Positions 8,235 through 16,422 of a stretch of DNA of 64,000 nt are shown here, one piece after another. The stretch is from Verrucomicrobiales bacterium (GTDB taxonomy: Bacteria > Verrucomicrobiota > Verrucomicrobiia > Limisphaerales > J093): contig JABTUJ010000040.1 in NCBI GenBank assembly GCA_015075445.1, forward strand, positions 1-64,000, written 5' to 3'. Within the stretch, counting starts at the first letter, position 1, and every line of letters begins with the position of its first letter. Under the pieces are notes generated by a model that had not been told where the DNA came from, did no database searches, and saw only the letters and a program-made list of their open reading frames with translations. A program made the translations under genes and the position numbers.

Positions 8235-9407
8235 TCAGATCTTGCCGAGGGCGCTTTCCACGACCCGTTTGAAGAGGTTCTCGCCCACGTTGACGATGCG
8301 CATCTCGCGGCGGGCGTTCTCGACCGAGTCACTGGCGTGCGCCGCGTTCACCATGATGTTCGAGCCGAACTCCCGCCGGATCGAGCCCGGCGGCGCCTTG
8401 GTCGGATCGGTCGGGCCGAGGACGTCGCGGATTTTGGCCACGGCATTGACGCCTTCGTAGATGAGGGCGATGCACTTCTCGGTGCCGGCCGAGGTCATGA
8501 GCGAGGGATCGCACTCGCTCGGGCTGCGGCCGGCCATGAAGCGGACGATGTTCTCGAACTGGTTCTCGCCGAACACCGGCCCGAGCACCTCGCCCAGCTT
8601 CTTCTGCTCGGAAAGCGGGATGCGGAAGCCCAGTTCTTTTTCCAGGATGTCCCGGGCCCGGTTGGCGACGACGTCCTGGAGCTTGGTGCGGAGGATCTCG
8701 CGGACGGGGCCATAAAACTCCATGGCCTGGGCCACGCTCATCTGGTGCAGCTTGATGCCGACGATGAACAGCCCTGTGCGCGAGAAGAAATCGATCATGT
8801 TGCCCGGACGCCCCGAGGCGAACCGGAAGTTGTCGGGCTTCAGCAGCACCAACGTCCGCTCGGGTTTTTCCTCGGGCTCGTAGTGGACGACCTCCTCAAG
8901 CACGCCGCCGTCGGCGTCAGCATACTTGGCCCAGATGCGGAGCTTGGCGACGGCTTCGTCCGGCGTGGGGGCGGCGAGGACGGCGGGTTCGAAGTACCGG
9001 ACGTTGTCCTGTTCGTCCAAGATGAGGTCGCCGTAGGTCTCGCGGATGGTCTGACCTCCGCGGCGGTGCAGGCTGAAGCTGCCCACGACGCTGCGGACCT
9101 GCCGGACGGCATCCTCACCCTTGAACAGGAGCAGCATGACGCGCCGCCGGCGGCCGGACTTTGGATCCGGGCTGAACTGCGCGAGGACGTAATCGCGGAT
9201 GAGCTCTTGAATCCGGCGGTCCTGGGGGTCGTGGGTCGAGACGACCTGCTCGGCGTACTCGCGCACGAGCTCCGGGCTGGGGGCAAACATCCGGGCGGCC
9301 ACCAGGTCGACATTCGTCCGGGCAATCAGCCGGGCAATGATCCCGCCCGTCCGGGATTTGTGGAGGGAGTGGGGCGTGATGAGGGCGTAGGCGAGCTGTT
9401 CGGGCAT
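8235..9407 (-). CDS. double-domain nucleoside diphosphate kinase-like protein
   Basis: Nucleoside diphosphate kinase-like protein of 390 aa, about 2.7 times the usual 140-150 aa, because two NDK-like domains are fused. The C-terminal domain (about 180-390) starts RTLVLLKPDNFR and ends with SIRREFG then NAAHASDSVENARREM, which carries the phosphorylated histidine (H357) of the NxxH(G/A)SDS active-site motif. The N-terminal domain has a parallel layout with TIRETYGDLIL, but aligning the two places N135 where the histidine should be, so it is probably non-catalytic. The catalytic domain also has an insertion around DILEKELGFRIPLSEQ. It lies 14 bp after the DUF5679 gene on the same strand. Confidence 0.8.
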   Translation of the reverse strand: MPEQLAYALITPHSLHKSRTGGIIARLIARTNVDLVAARMFAPSPELVREYAEQVVSTHDPQDRRIQELIRDYVLAQFSPDPKSGRRRRVMLLLFKGEDAVRQVRSVVGSFSLHRRGGQTIRETYGDLILDEQDNVRYFEPAVLAAPTPDEAVAKLRIWAKYADADGGVLEEVVHYEPEEKPERTLVLLKPDNFRFASGRPGNMIDFFSRTGLFIVGIKLHQMSVAQAMEFYGPVREILRTKLQDVVANRARDILEKELGFRIPLSEQKKLGEVLGPVFGENQFENIVRFMAGRSPSECDPSLMTSAGTEKCIALIYEGVNAVAKIRDVLGPTDPTKAPPGSIRREFGSNIMVNAAHASDSVENARREMRIVNVGENLFKRVVESALGKI

Positions 9408-9421
9408 AGGCAGAGGGAAGG

Positions 9422-9712
9422 TTAAGGGTTCGTCGGGGGGGCCGGAGGCGGTGTTTCGCTGGCAGGTGAGGAGGGTTCAGAGGGGGGCGGAGCAGGTGGA
9501 GGTGGGGGCTCGGAGGCGGGGGCGGCAGCCGCCGAGTCCGGGGCGGCGGGCGTGGGCGGCAGAGACGCTTTGCCACCCAGGATCTTGAACATCACCACCC
9601 CGCAGGTGGGACATCGACCCTTGATCGCCTTGCGGCCGTTCTTCATAACCTCCTCGACAGCATCGGCGATCTCCTTCTTGGCTTTGCATTTTACGCAGTA
9701 ACCTTCAGGCAT
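9422..9712 (-). CDS. DUF5679 zinc-ribbon-like small protein
   Basis: Small protein of 96 aa. Residues 1-50 match the DUF5679 pattern: YCVKCKAKKEI, a KNGRKAIKGRCPTCGVVM stretch and two CxxC pairs that probably hold one zinc ion. The remainder is a low-complexity Pro/Ala/Ser/Glu tail and likely disordered. Molecular function unknown. It heads a two-gene minus-strand unit with the NDK-like gene. No clear ribosome-binding site precedes its ATG; a strong hairpin ends only 13 nt upstream. Confidence 0.75.
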   Translation of the reverse strand: MPEGYCVKCKAKKEIADAVEEVMKNGRKAIKGRCPTCGVVMFKILGGKASLPPTPAAPDSAAAAPASEPPPPPAPPPSEPSSPASETPPPAPPTNP

Positions 9713-9725
9713 AAGAAAGCGCCAA

Positions 9726-9770
9726 AGAGGCCGCTTCTGGCGGCCTCTCTGTAACCGGTTCGGAGGTTAC
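9726..9770 (-). promoter_or_regulatory. two hairpins in the leader of the DUF5679-NDK unit
   Basis: A perfect 9-bp stem (AGAGGCCGC / GCGGCCTCT, 5-nt loop) at 9726-9748 and a second 6-bp stem (GTAACC / GGTTAC) at 9751-9770. Read on the minus strand the first hairpin is followed by TTTGGCGCTTTCTT, a weak terminator-like run, and then directly by the DUF5679 start codon. No minus-strand gene ends here, so an attenuator or leader structure is more likely than an ordinary terminator. Function is inferred. Confidence 0.5.
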
Positions 9771-9965
9771 GGGGGGGGTCCGCGGAGCGTCAACAGCGAA
9801 AGCGACCGCCCCTCCCAGGGATGTGTCAATATGGCGCAGCGAGGCTCGGCGCCTCCGGCTGCCCATCCTGCGCCGAACCGGGTGCCGACCGCGAAGGCCG
9901 TGCCTGGCTCCTCTTCAGCGTTGCATCCCGGCGTGAAGGCGGTTCAATCATGGCACCGCGCGACC

Positions 9966-11435
9966 ATGAAAACCCATTACCTTGCCTGCGACCTCGGTGC
10001 CGAGAGCGGCCGTCTCATGCTCGGGACCCTTGAGGACGGCCGGCTGACGCTGACCGAACTCCACCGGTTTCCGAACACCCCCATCGACGAAGGTGACCGG
10101 TTGCTCTGGAACCTGCCGGCCTTGCTCGACGAGGTGACCGAGGGCCTCAAGAAAGCTGCGGCTCTGCGGGTGCCGATCGCGAGCATCAGCACGGACTCGT
10201 GGGGGGTGGACTACGTGCTCTACGACGAGGCCGGGGCGCGGCTGGACCCGGTGTATCACTATCGTGACGCCCGAACCGCCCAAGGGGTGGAGGGTGTCCT
10301 GGCCAGGCTGAGCTGGCCCCGGATCTTCGCCGAGACCGGCCTTCAGTTCCTGCCGTTCAACACGCTCTTTCAGCTTGCGGCCGAATCCCCGGACCGACTG
10401 GCCAGTGCCGACCGGATCCTGGGGGTGGGCGATGCCTTCAACCACTGGCTGGGGGGGCGGCCCTGTTACGAGGAGTCGCTGGCCAGCACCACGCAGCTCT
10501 ATGACCCGCGGATCCGGGCCTGGTCCCGGACGTTGCTCGACGCCTTGGGCCTGCGGGCCGACTTATTCCCGGCCATTGTTCCCTCGGGAACGCGGTTGGG
10601 TCCGTTGCGCGCCGATCTGGCGGCCGAGACGGGCTTGCAGGGCGTCGAGGTGGTGGCCAGTTGTTCGCATGACACGGGGGCGGCGGTTGCCGCTGTGCCG
10701 GCCCAGGGCGACGACTGGGCCTACCTGAGCTCGGGCACGTGGTCCCTCATGGGGGTTGAACTGTCCCGACCGGTGCTGGACGACCGGGTGCGCGAGCTGA
10801 ACTTCACGAACGAAATCGGGTTCGGCGGCTCCGTCCGGTTCCTCAAGAACATCATCGGCCTCTGGATGGTCCAGGAATGTCGCCGGGAATGGGCCCGGCA
10901 GGGTCAGGACTACGACTACGCCGCCCTGGCGCAGCGCGCGGCCGAGGCCCCCGCCTTCGCGGCCCTGGTGAACCCCGCGGACCCGCGGTTTGTGAGTCCG
11001 GGCGACATGCCGGGCAAGATCGCGGCGTTCTGCCGGGAACACGGCCAGCCGGAGCCCGCCACCCCGGGAGCCTTCATCCGCTGCATTCTCGAAAGCCTGG
11101 CGCTGCTCTACCGAAAGACGCTCCGCGAGCTCGCGGACGTGACCGGGCGGAAGCTGGGGCGACTCCACATCGTCGGGGGAGGCAGCCGCAATGCCCTGCT
11201 GAACCAGTTCGCCGCGAATGCGTGCCAGGTCCCGGTCGTCACGGGCCCGGTGGAGGCGACCGCCGCCGGGAATGTGTTGGTGCAGGCCATCGGGCTGGGA
11301 CATCTGTCCTCCCTGGCCGCGGCGCGGGAGGTGGTGCGGAGCTCCTTCGACACCGGTATCGTCGAGCCGGCGGATGCGGCGGTTTGGGACGCGGCCAATG
11401 CGCGTTTCGAGCCGTTGCTCGCAGCCCGCGACTGA
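9966..11435 (+). CDS. rhaB: rhamnulokinase
   Basis: FGGY-family carbohydrate kinase that phosphorylates L-rhamnulose in rhamnose breakdown. ATG 9966 gives 489 aa, the normal length; the upstream in-frame extension to 9831 looks non-coding. The first ASKHA phosphate motif appears as YLACDLGAESGRLMLG, and STDSWGVDYVL is the typical RhaB substrate-lobe segment. HYRDARTAQGVE follows. The second ATP-binding motif is SSGTWSLMG, then NEIGFGGSVRFLKNIIGLW, which distinguishes rhamnulokinases from other FGGY kinases. LHIVGGGSRNALLNQFAANA is the adenosine motif. No other rhamnose gene is near. holB follows after 32 bp on the same strand. Confidence 0.9.
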   Translation: MKTHYLACDLGAESGRLMLGTLEDGRLTLTELHRFPNTPIDEGDRLLWNLPALLDEVTEGLKKAAALRVPIASISTDSWGVDYVLYDEAGARLDPVYHYRDARTAQGVEGVLARLSWPRIFAETGLQFLPFNTLFQLAAESPDRLASADRILGVGDAFNHWLGGRPCYEESLASTTQLYDPRIRAWSRTLLDALGLRADLFPAIVPSGTRLGPLRADLAAETGLQGVEVVASCSHDTGAAVAAVPAQGDDWAYLSSGTWSLMGVELSRPVLDDRVRELNFTNEIGFGGSVRFLKNIIGLWMVQECRREWARQGQDYDYAALAQRAAEAPAFAALVNPADPRFVSPGDMPGKIAAFCREHGQPEPATPGAFIRCILESLALLYRKTLRELADVTGRKLGRLHIVGGGSRNALLNQFAANACQVPVVTGPVEATAAGNVLVQAIGLGHLSSLAAAREVVRSSFDTGIVEPADAAVWDAANARFEPLLAARD

Positions 11436-11467
11436 CCTGCGTGCCGCCCGCCGCCCCTTGACTCCCC

Positions 11468-12502
11468 ATGGGCTTTGCCGACCTCCACCCGCTTCCGCCC
11501 GGGATTGCCCTGTTCCAGCGCAGCCTCGAGCGCGGCCGGCTGGGACATGCCTATCTGCTGACGGGCGACGCCATGGCCGAGCTCGAACCCGCGGCGTTGA
11601 TGCTGGCCAAGACGCTCAACTGCCAGTCGCCCCCCCGCCGGGCCTCCCACGGCGTGGGGCTGGATTACTGTGACGCCTGCCCGGCCTGCCGGAAGATCGG
11701 CCAGGAGGTACACGCGGACGTGCGCTGGCTCCGACCCGAGTCGAAGCTGCGGGTGATCCTGGTCGATCAGATCCGGGCGTTGCTCGAGGCGGTCTATCTC
11801 AAGCCGACCGAGGGACGCTACAAGGTGGCGATCCTCGTGGGTGCCGACCGGCTGAACACGCAGGCGGCCAACGCGTTCCTCAAGACGCTTGAGGAACCAC
11901 CGGACCGCTGTGTCATGCTGCTGTTGACCACCGACTCCCAGCGGGTCATCGAGACCGTCCGCTCCCGCTGTCTGCGTCTGCCCCTGGGCGGCGGCGAACG
12001 GGCGGTCGCCTCCGGCCCCGTGCTGGCCTGGGTGCAGGCTTTCGCCGAACAAGCCGCGGCGGCTCCGGGCAGTCTGCTCGCCCGCTACCGGCTGTTGGGT
12101 CGTTTGCTGGCCGAGCTGGAGCAACGGCGCGCGGCGACCACCCAGGCCTTGACCGCCCGTTCGCCCCTCGAACGGCAGGAGGACGCCGAGCCCGGCCTAC
12201 GCGAGCGATGGGAGACCGAACTGGCGGCGGCCATCGAGGCCGAGAACCGGCGTCAGCGCGCCGAATTGCTCAGCGCCCTGCAATGGTGGCTGCGAGACGT
12301 CTGGCTGCGCGCGCAGGGTCTGGGGGCCGAACGACTCAGTCTGCCCGAGCTGGCGGTCAGTACCGAGACCGTGGCGCGAAGGGTCTCCCCGGCGGCGGCG
12401 GCGGCGAACCTGCAGGGCATCGAACGAACCCAGCGTCTCCTGGCCACCAACGTGCAGGAAGCCCTGGCCCTCGAGGTTGCCCTCCTGACCTTGCGCCTCT
12501 GA
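11468..12502 (+). CDS. holB: DNA polymerase III subunit delta'
   Basis: Delta-prime clamp-loader subunit, 344 aa. The N-terminal AAA+ domain begins with LERGRLGHAYLLTGD, where the usual P-loop lysine is absent, as in many delta-prime proteins. A zinc-binding module CDACPACRKI follows YCD near residues 65-77. The sensor region reads KVAILVGADRLNTQAANAFLKTLEEPP, and RSRCLRLPL matches the arginine-finger SRC motif. The C-terminal collar is helical and Arg/Gln-rich. The gene overlaps nothing and converges with the adaptor gene 7 bp away. Confidence 0.88.
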   Translation: MGFADLHPLPPGIALFQRSLERGRLGHAYLLTGDAMAELEPAALMLAKTLNCQSPPRRASHGVGLDYCDACPACRKIGQEVHADVRWLRPESKLRVILVDQIRALLEAVYLKPTEGRYKVAILVGADRLNTQAANAFLKTLEEPPDRCVMLLLTTDSQRVIETVRSRCLRLPLGGGERAVASGPVLAWVQAFAEQAAAAPGSLLARYRLLGRLLAELEQRRAATTQALTARSPLERQEDAEPGLRERWETELAAAIEAENRRQRAELLSALQWWLRDVWLRAQGLGAERLSLPELAVSTETVARRVSPAAAAANLQGIERTQRLLATNVQEALALEVALLTLRL

Positions 12503-12508
12503 ACCGCC

Positions 12509-13753
12509 TCAGATCGTGATCACCCGGACCCGGCGACCGTCGTGCACCCCGTCGCCCGGGTAGAGGATCACGTCCATGCCCGCCTCGAGCCCGTTGCGGA
12601 TCTGCGTTTCTGTGCCGCTCGAACGGCCCGGCTCCACCGGCCGCAGCCGGGCGCGCCCCTCCGACACCACAAAGACCTGCCACTGGTCCCCCCGCCGGAA
12701 CAACGCCCCGGCGGGAACCTTCAGCACTTCCGGGGCCTCCCACAGGATGATCCGCGCCTCGACCCGGAATTGATCCCCCAGGCCGCGTCGCGCCTCCGGC
12801 GGATCGACGAAATCCGCGATCACCCGGACCCGTTGCTCCTCGACGCCGAGGGCCGAGACTTTGGTGAAGGCGGCCGGCTCCACCCGGCGCACCTGCGCGC
12901 GCAACGGCCGGTTGTCCCCCCATTGCACCAGTTCGACCGGTGTTCCCGGCGACAGCGTCGCGCCGTCCCTGGACAGCACCTCGATCACCACTTCGAGGTC
13001 GGTAGGGTCGCCGATCTCGAGCAGCGGGTGGCCCGCGCTGACGACCCGGGCATTCTCTTCGAACACCCGAAGCACGGCGCCACTGGCCGGAGCCTTCACC
13101 TCGACCGGTTGCGGCGGGGCGGTGGAAGCCGGATGGCCGCCCACCACCTCGGAAAGCTCGGCCTCGGCCTGGCGCAAGGCGCTTTCCGCGGCCACAGCTT
13201 CACCCTCCGCGGATTCCTGCCGCCAACGGGCCGCCTCGACTTCCTGGATCGAGACCACCTGCTCCGCGAAGAGCTTCTCGAACCGTTCGCGCTCGCTCGT
13301 CGCCCACACCAGGGCCCGACGTGCCGTGTCCAGCCGCGCCACCGCCGCGTCCCGGCGCGCATCGGCCGCGGTCCGGCTCCGGACATCCAGCAGCAGGGGA
13401 AGCACCGGCTCGATCACCGCCACGACCGTCTCGCCTGCCGTCACGGCGTCGCCCGGATCCAGCGTGATGCGGCGCAACTGGCCGGTGACCGGCGCCGACA
13501 CGGTGAAGCGCTGGCGAATCCGCGTCTTGCCCTCTTCGTTCACCGTCGCCCGCAGCGGGCCCTTGGCCACCGGCGCCGTTTCGACCGGCACCGGCTTGGG
13601 CCAAAGCCCGGCGGCAAGCAGGCCCGCCAGCAATAGTGCGCCCAGCCATGGAATCAGCCGGCTCCACCGGCGTGACACCGGGCGCGGGCGCGCGACGTTC
13701 CCCGGCGTGCCGCGAACGGTTGCCTTCGGGGCGGAGTTTTCAGTGCGGATCAT
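12509..13753 (-). CDS. HlyD/MacA-type membrane-fusion adaptor
   Basis: Periplasmic adaptor for an efflux or ABC export system, 414 aa. One N-terminal membrane helix (about residues 34-48, LIPWLGALLLAGLLAAG) is followed by the split lipoyl/barrel-sandwich domain. Its halves read RFTVSAPVTGQLRRITLDPGDAVTAGETV and VKAPASGAVLRVFEENARVVSAGHPLLEIG. Between them lies a long alpha-helical hairpin rich in Ala, Arg and Glu. A beta-barrel and membrane-proximal domain complete the C-terminus. Its ATG overlaps the stop of the permease gene by 4 bp (13750-13753), so the two are translationally coupled. Substrate unknown. Confidence 0.85.
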   Translation of the reverse strand: MIRTENSAPKATVRGTPGNVARPRPVSRRWSRLIPWLGALLLAGLLAAGLWPKPVPVETAPVAKGPLRATVNEEGKTRIRQRFTVSAPVTGQLRRITLDPGDAVTAGETVVAVIEPVLPLLLDVRSRTAADARRDAAVARLDTARRALVWATSERERFEKLFAEQVVSIQEVEAARWRQESAEGEAVAAESALRQAEAELSEVVGGHPASTAPPQPVEVKAPASGAVLRVFEENARVVSAGHPLLEIGDPTDLEVVIEVLSRDGATLSPGTPVELVQWGDNRPLRAQVRRVEPAAFTKVSALGVEEQRVRVIADFVDPPEARRGLGDQFRVEARIILWEAPEVLKVPAGALFRRGDQWQVFVVSEGRARLRPVEPGRSSGTETQIRNGLEAGMDVILYPGDGVHDGRRVRVITI

Positions 13754-16116
13754 TCAGGAGCCTTGAGCACGCCGACGAGGTTCAGCCGGTTCAGCCGGCG
13801 GAGCACGACCAGCGCGGAACCGACCGACGCCACGGCCACTGTGGCCACGGCAAACGCATAGTTCGAAGAGGTCAGAATCACCGGCAGCCGGACGGTCTCG
13901 GTGTTGACCGCGTTCACGATGGCGGTGGCAAAACCCGTGCCCAGCAACAGCCCGACCGGGACGGAAATCAGCGCCAGAATCACCAGCTCGGTGATCAGCA
14001 CCGTCCCCACCTCGTGCCGCGAGAAGCCGATGACCCGCAGCGTCGCCAGCTCCCGGGCACGTTCGGCCAGCGAGATGCGGGCGTTATTGTAGACCACGCC
14101 GAACGCCACGATCATCGCGAACGCCATGTAGATCTTCTGAAACAGGTTGATGCTCGCCGCCGTCGTCTGCCGGAAGTTGTCACGCAACGTGGCTTTAACC
14201 GCCACCCAGCTCACCCGGGGCAGATCCTTCAGCGCCCGTAAGAAATCCGCCCGATGCCGTCCGTCCAGCCGGAAACTGGCGCCGGTGAGCATGTCGCCTT
14301 CGCCCAACATCCGGTTCAGCGCCCGCAAGTCCATGTACGCGGCCACCCCCGCCAGGTCCTCGGCCAACCCCACCAGCGGCACCACCCGCGTCATCCGCCG
14401 GCCTTCGAGCACCTCGACCACCAGCGGATCGCCCACCCGCGCCTCGAGGACTTCCGCGAGCTTGGCCGAGAGCACCAGCCGGACCGCCGGCAACGGGATC
14501 CGCCGGTACCGAGCATCGATCACCCGGTTGTGCCGCGCGTCCGGAACCTGCCCCTGCAACGCCAACTGCCGGCTCCGATGCCCGTGCCGGATCCGCGCGA
14601 ACGCCGTCCGAAACGGCTCCACCGCCACCACCCCCGGCAGCCGTTCGAACAGGTGCTCGACCGACTCGTGCGCCGGCTCGACCAACCCCACGCTCATGTC
14701 CTGGCGCTGCACCACGTCCCACTGGAAATCCAGCACCTGGCTCACCGAATCCCGAAACGCATTGGGCACCACCAGAATCCCCGTCGCCAGCGCCAGCCCC
14801 GCCACCGTGAACACCGCCTGCCACGGCTTCCGTTCCAGGTTGCGAATCGCGATCCGGAACGTGTGCGAGAACCAGCGGCTGATTCCCGTACGCTCCACGA
14901 ACGCCGGGCGGTAGTTGGCCGGCGGCTCGGGACGCATCGCCTCCGCCGGCGGCAGCCGGGCCGCGCGCCGCACCGCGCTGAACACCCCCAACGCCGCCGC
15001 ACCCGTGCTGATCACCAGCGCCAGCCCCACCGCCGATTGGTCGAGCCGGAACTCGAGCGAGGGGAAGCGGAAGAACACCGTGTAAAGCACGACAATCCGG
15101 TGCCCCAGCACCACCCCTCCCACGCCGCCAAGCAGCGTCCCGCCGGCGACCATCACGAACGCGAACTTCAGATAGTGCAGCACGATCTGGTGGTTCGTGA
15201 ACCCAAACGCCTTCAGAATCGCGATCTGTTCCCGCTGCAACGCCAGCAACCGCGACAACACCGCGTTCGTCATGAACGCCGCCACGCTCAGAAACACCAC
15301 CGGAAAACCAACCGCCAGTGTGCTCAACACCCGGATCTCGTCCGACACCCGGATGTGGGACGGGTGATCCGCCCGCCCATAGGCACCGCGCCCGCCATAG
15401 GGCACCAGCATCCGGTCCAGCGCCGCAATCACCGGCCTTTCGCCCGCCCCCGGATCGAGCCGCAGACTCAGGTGGTTGAACGCCCCATCGAGGTCGAACG
15501 CCGCCGCCAGTTCCCGGTACGACATCCAGAAAATCCCGTACGTCCGGTTGTCCGGCAGCGCCGTCCCCGGCCGCGACTCGAAGATGTACTCGGGCGACAG
15601 CACGATCCCGGCGAGGTCCAGGGTCTGGCGCCGCCCGTTCAACAGCATCGTGACCGTGTCCCCCGGCCGCAGCCCGTTCGCCTCGGCAAACGCCTCACCC
15701 ACGAGCACCTCGCCCCGCCGCCCCGGCGTCAGCCAGCGTCCCGCGCGGAGATGCAGGCCGTTGAGGCGCGGTTCTCCGAAGTCAGGCAGCGACAACACCT
15801 GTCCGCTGGCGGGTTCGTCCAGGTCGGGAAGGTCCAGCGTGATCTGCGACGCGATGCTGGGCTGCACCACGGCCACGCCGGGCAGTGCCGCCACCTGGTC
15901 CGCCACAAACAACGGCGCGCGTTTCAGGTGCACAAACACGTCGGCGAAACGCTTGGCTTGGTAATACTCCTGGCGCGTGCTCTCGAGCGAGTGGATCAGA
16001 CTCCGCGCCATGATCATCATCGCCAGCCCGCACGCCATCACCAACGCCACCGCCACCGCCTGGCCCTTCATGCGGCTCAGGTCACGCACCAGCTTGCGAT
16101 CCAGATGGGCGAGCAT
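13750..16116 (-). CDS. ABC transporter permease, double FtsX domain
   Basis: Large permease of 788 aa from the chosen start (MLAHLDRKLVRDL at 16116; the reading frame extends to 16158 without support). It has two FtsX-type domains, each preceded by a periplasmic MacB-core-like region. Helices include GQAVAVALVMACGLAMMIMA near the N-terminus, groups of three around residues 270-385, one at about 440, and the C-terminal set with AFAMIVAFGVVYNNARISLAERARELATLRVIGFSRHEV, the FtsX coupling segment. Families of this shape pair with a LolD/MacB-type ATPase, yet none is encoded next to it; the upstream gene at 16423 is an oxidoreductase on the other strand. Confidence 0.85.
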   Translation of the reverse strand: MLAHLDRKLVRDLSRMKGQAVAVALVMACGLAMMIMARSLIHSLESTRQEYYQAKRFADVFVHLKRAPLFVADQVAALPGVAVVQPSIASQITLDLPDLDEPASGQVLSLPDFGEPRLNGLHLRAGRWLTPGRRGEVLVGEAFAEANGLRPGDTVTMLLNGRRQTLDLAGIVLSPEYIFESRPGTALPDNRTYGIFWMSYRELAAAFDLDGAFNHLSLRLDPGAGERPVIAALDRMLVPYGGRGAYGRADHPSHIRVSDEIRVLSTLAVGFPVVFLSVAAFMTNAVLSRLLALQREQIAILKAFGFTNHQIVLHYLKFAFVMVAGGTLLGGVGGVVLGHRIVVLYTVFFRFPSLEFRLDQSAVGLALVISTGAAALGVFSAVRRAARLPPAEAMRPEPPANYRPAFVERTGISRWFSHTFRIAIRNLERKPWQAVFTVAGLALATGILVVPNAFRDSVSQVLDFQWDVVQRQDMSVGLVEPAHESVEHLFERLPGVVAVEPFRTAFARIRHGHRSRQLALQGQVPDARHNRVIDARYRRIPLPAVRLVLSAKLAEVLEARVGDPLVVEVLEGRRMTRVVPLVGLAEDLAGVAAYMDLRALNRMLGEGDMLTGASFRLDGRHRADFLRALKDLPRVSWVAVKATLRDNFRQTTAASINLFQKIYMAFAMIVAFGVVYNNARISLAERARELATLRVIGFSRHEVGTVLITELVILALISVPVGLLLGTGFATAIVNAVNTETVRLPVILTSSNYAFAVATVAVASVGSALVVLRRLNRLNLVGVLKAPE

Positions 16117-16194
16117 CACATCACATCGGGACCCGACACCTAGCCAGTTTCCTCCCACCGAGGCAAGCGCGCTCTCAGGGCCAGTCTTTCGTTG

Positions 16195-16323
16195 CTGTAG
16201 GAGCCGACGTCAGGAGGCCTCGTAGTCGCCGACGTCCGGAGGCATGGTAGGGGCCGACGTCCGGAGGCATCGTGGTTCAGCGGCATCGCGGCCTTCGCCT
16301 CCTCACGTCGGCGCCTACCCACG
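16195..16323. repeat. cluster of GTAGGNGCCGACGT repeats in both orientations
   Basis: Three forward copies (about 16195, 16221, 16246) with the form GTAGG-GCCGACGTCCGGAGG, then an inverted copy CCTCCTCACGTCGGCGCCTA near 16300, then two decayed CGCACCTACCCAC-like fragments. The cluster fills the gap between the divergently transcribed permease and oxidoreductase genes, so promoters for both must lie in or beside it. Confidence 0.75.
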
Positions 16324-16422
16324 GTCGCACCTACCCACTATCGCGCCTACCCACTTGCACCCGGTCGCCCCAGTGGCTAGCCTCCGACGTCTCCCAAGAA
16401 ACCGTGGCAGCATCTCCAGAAT

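Noticed and set aside
9726-9770. tRNA or tRNA fragment
   Set aside because: There are two stems but no cloverleaf, anticodon arm or acceptor pairing.
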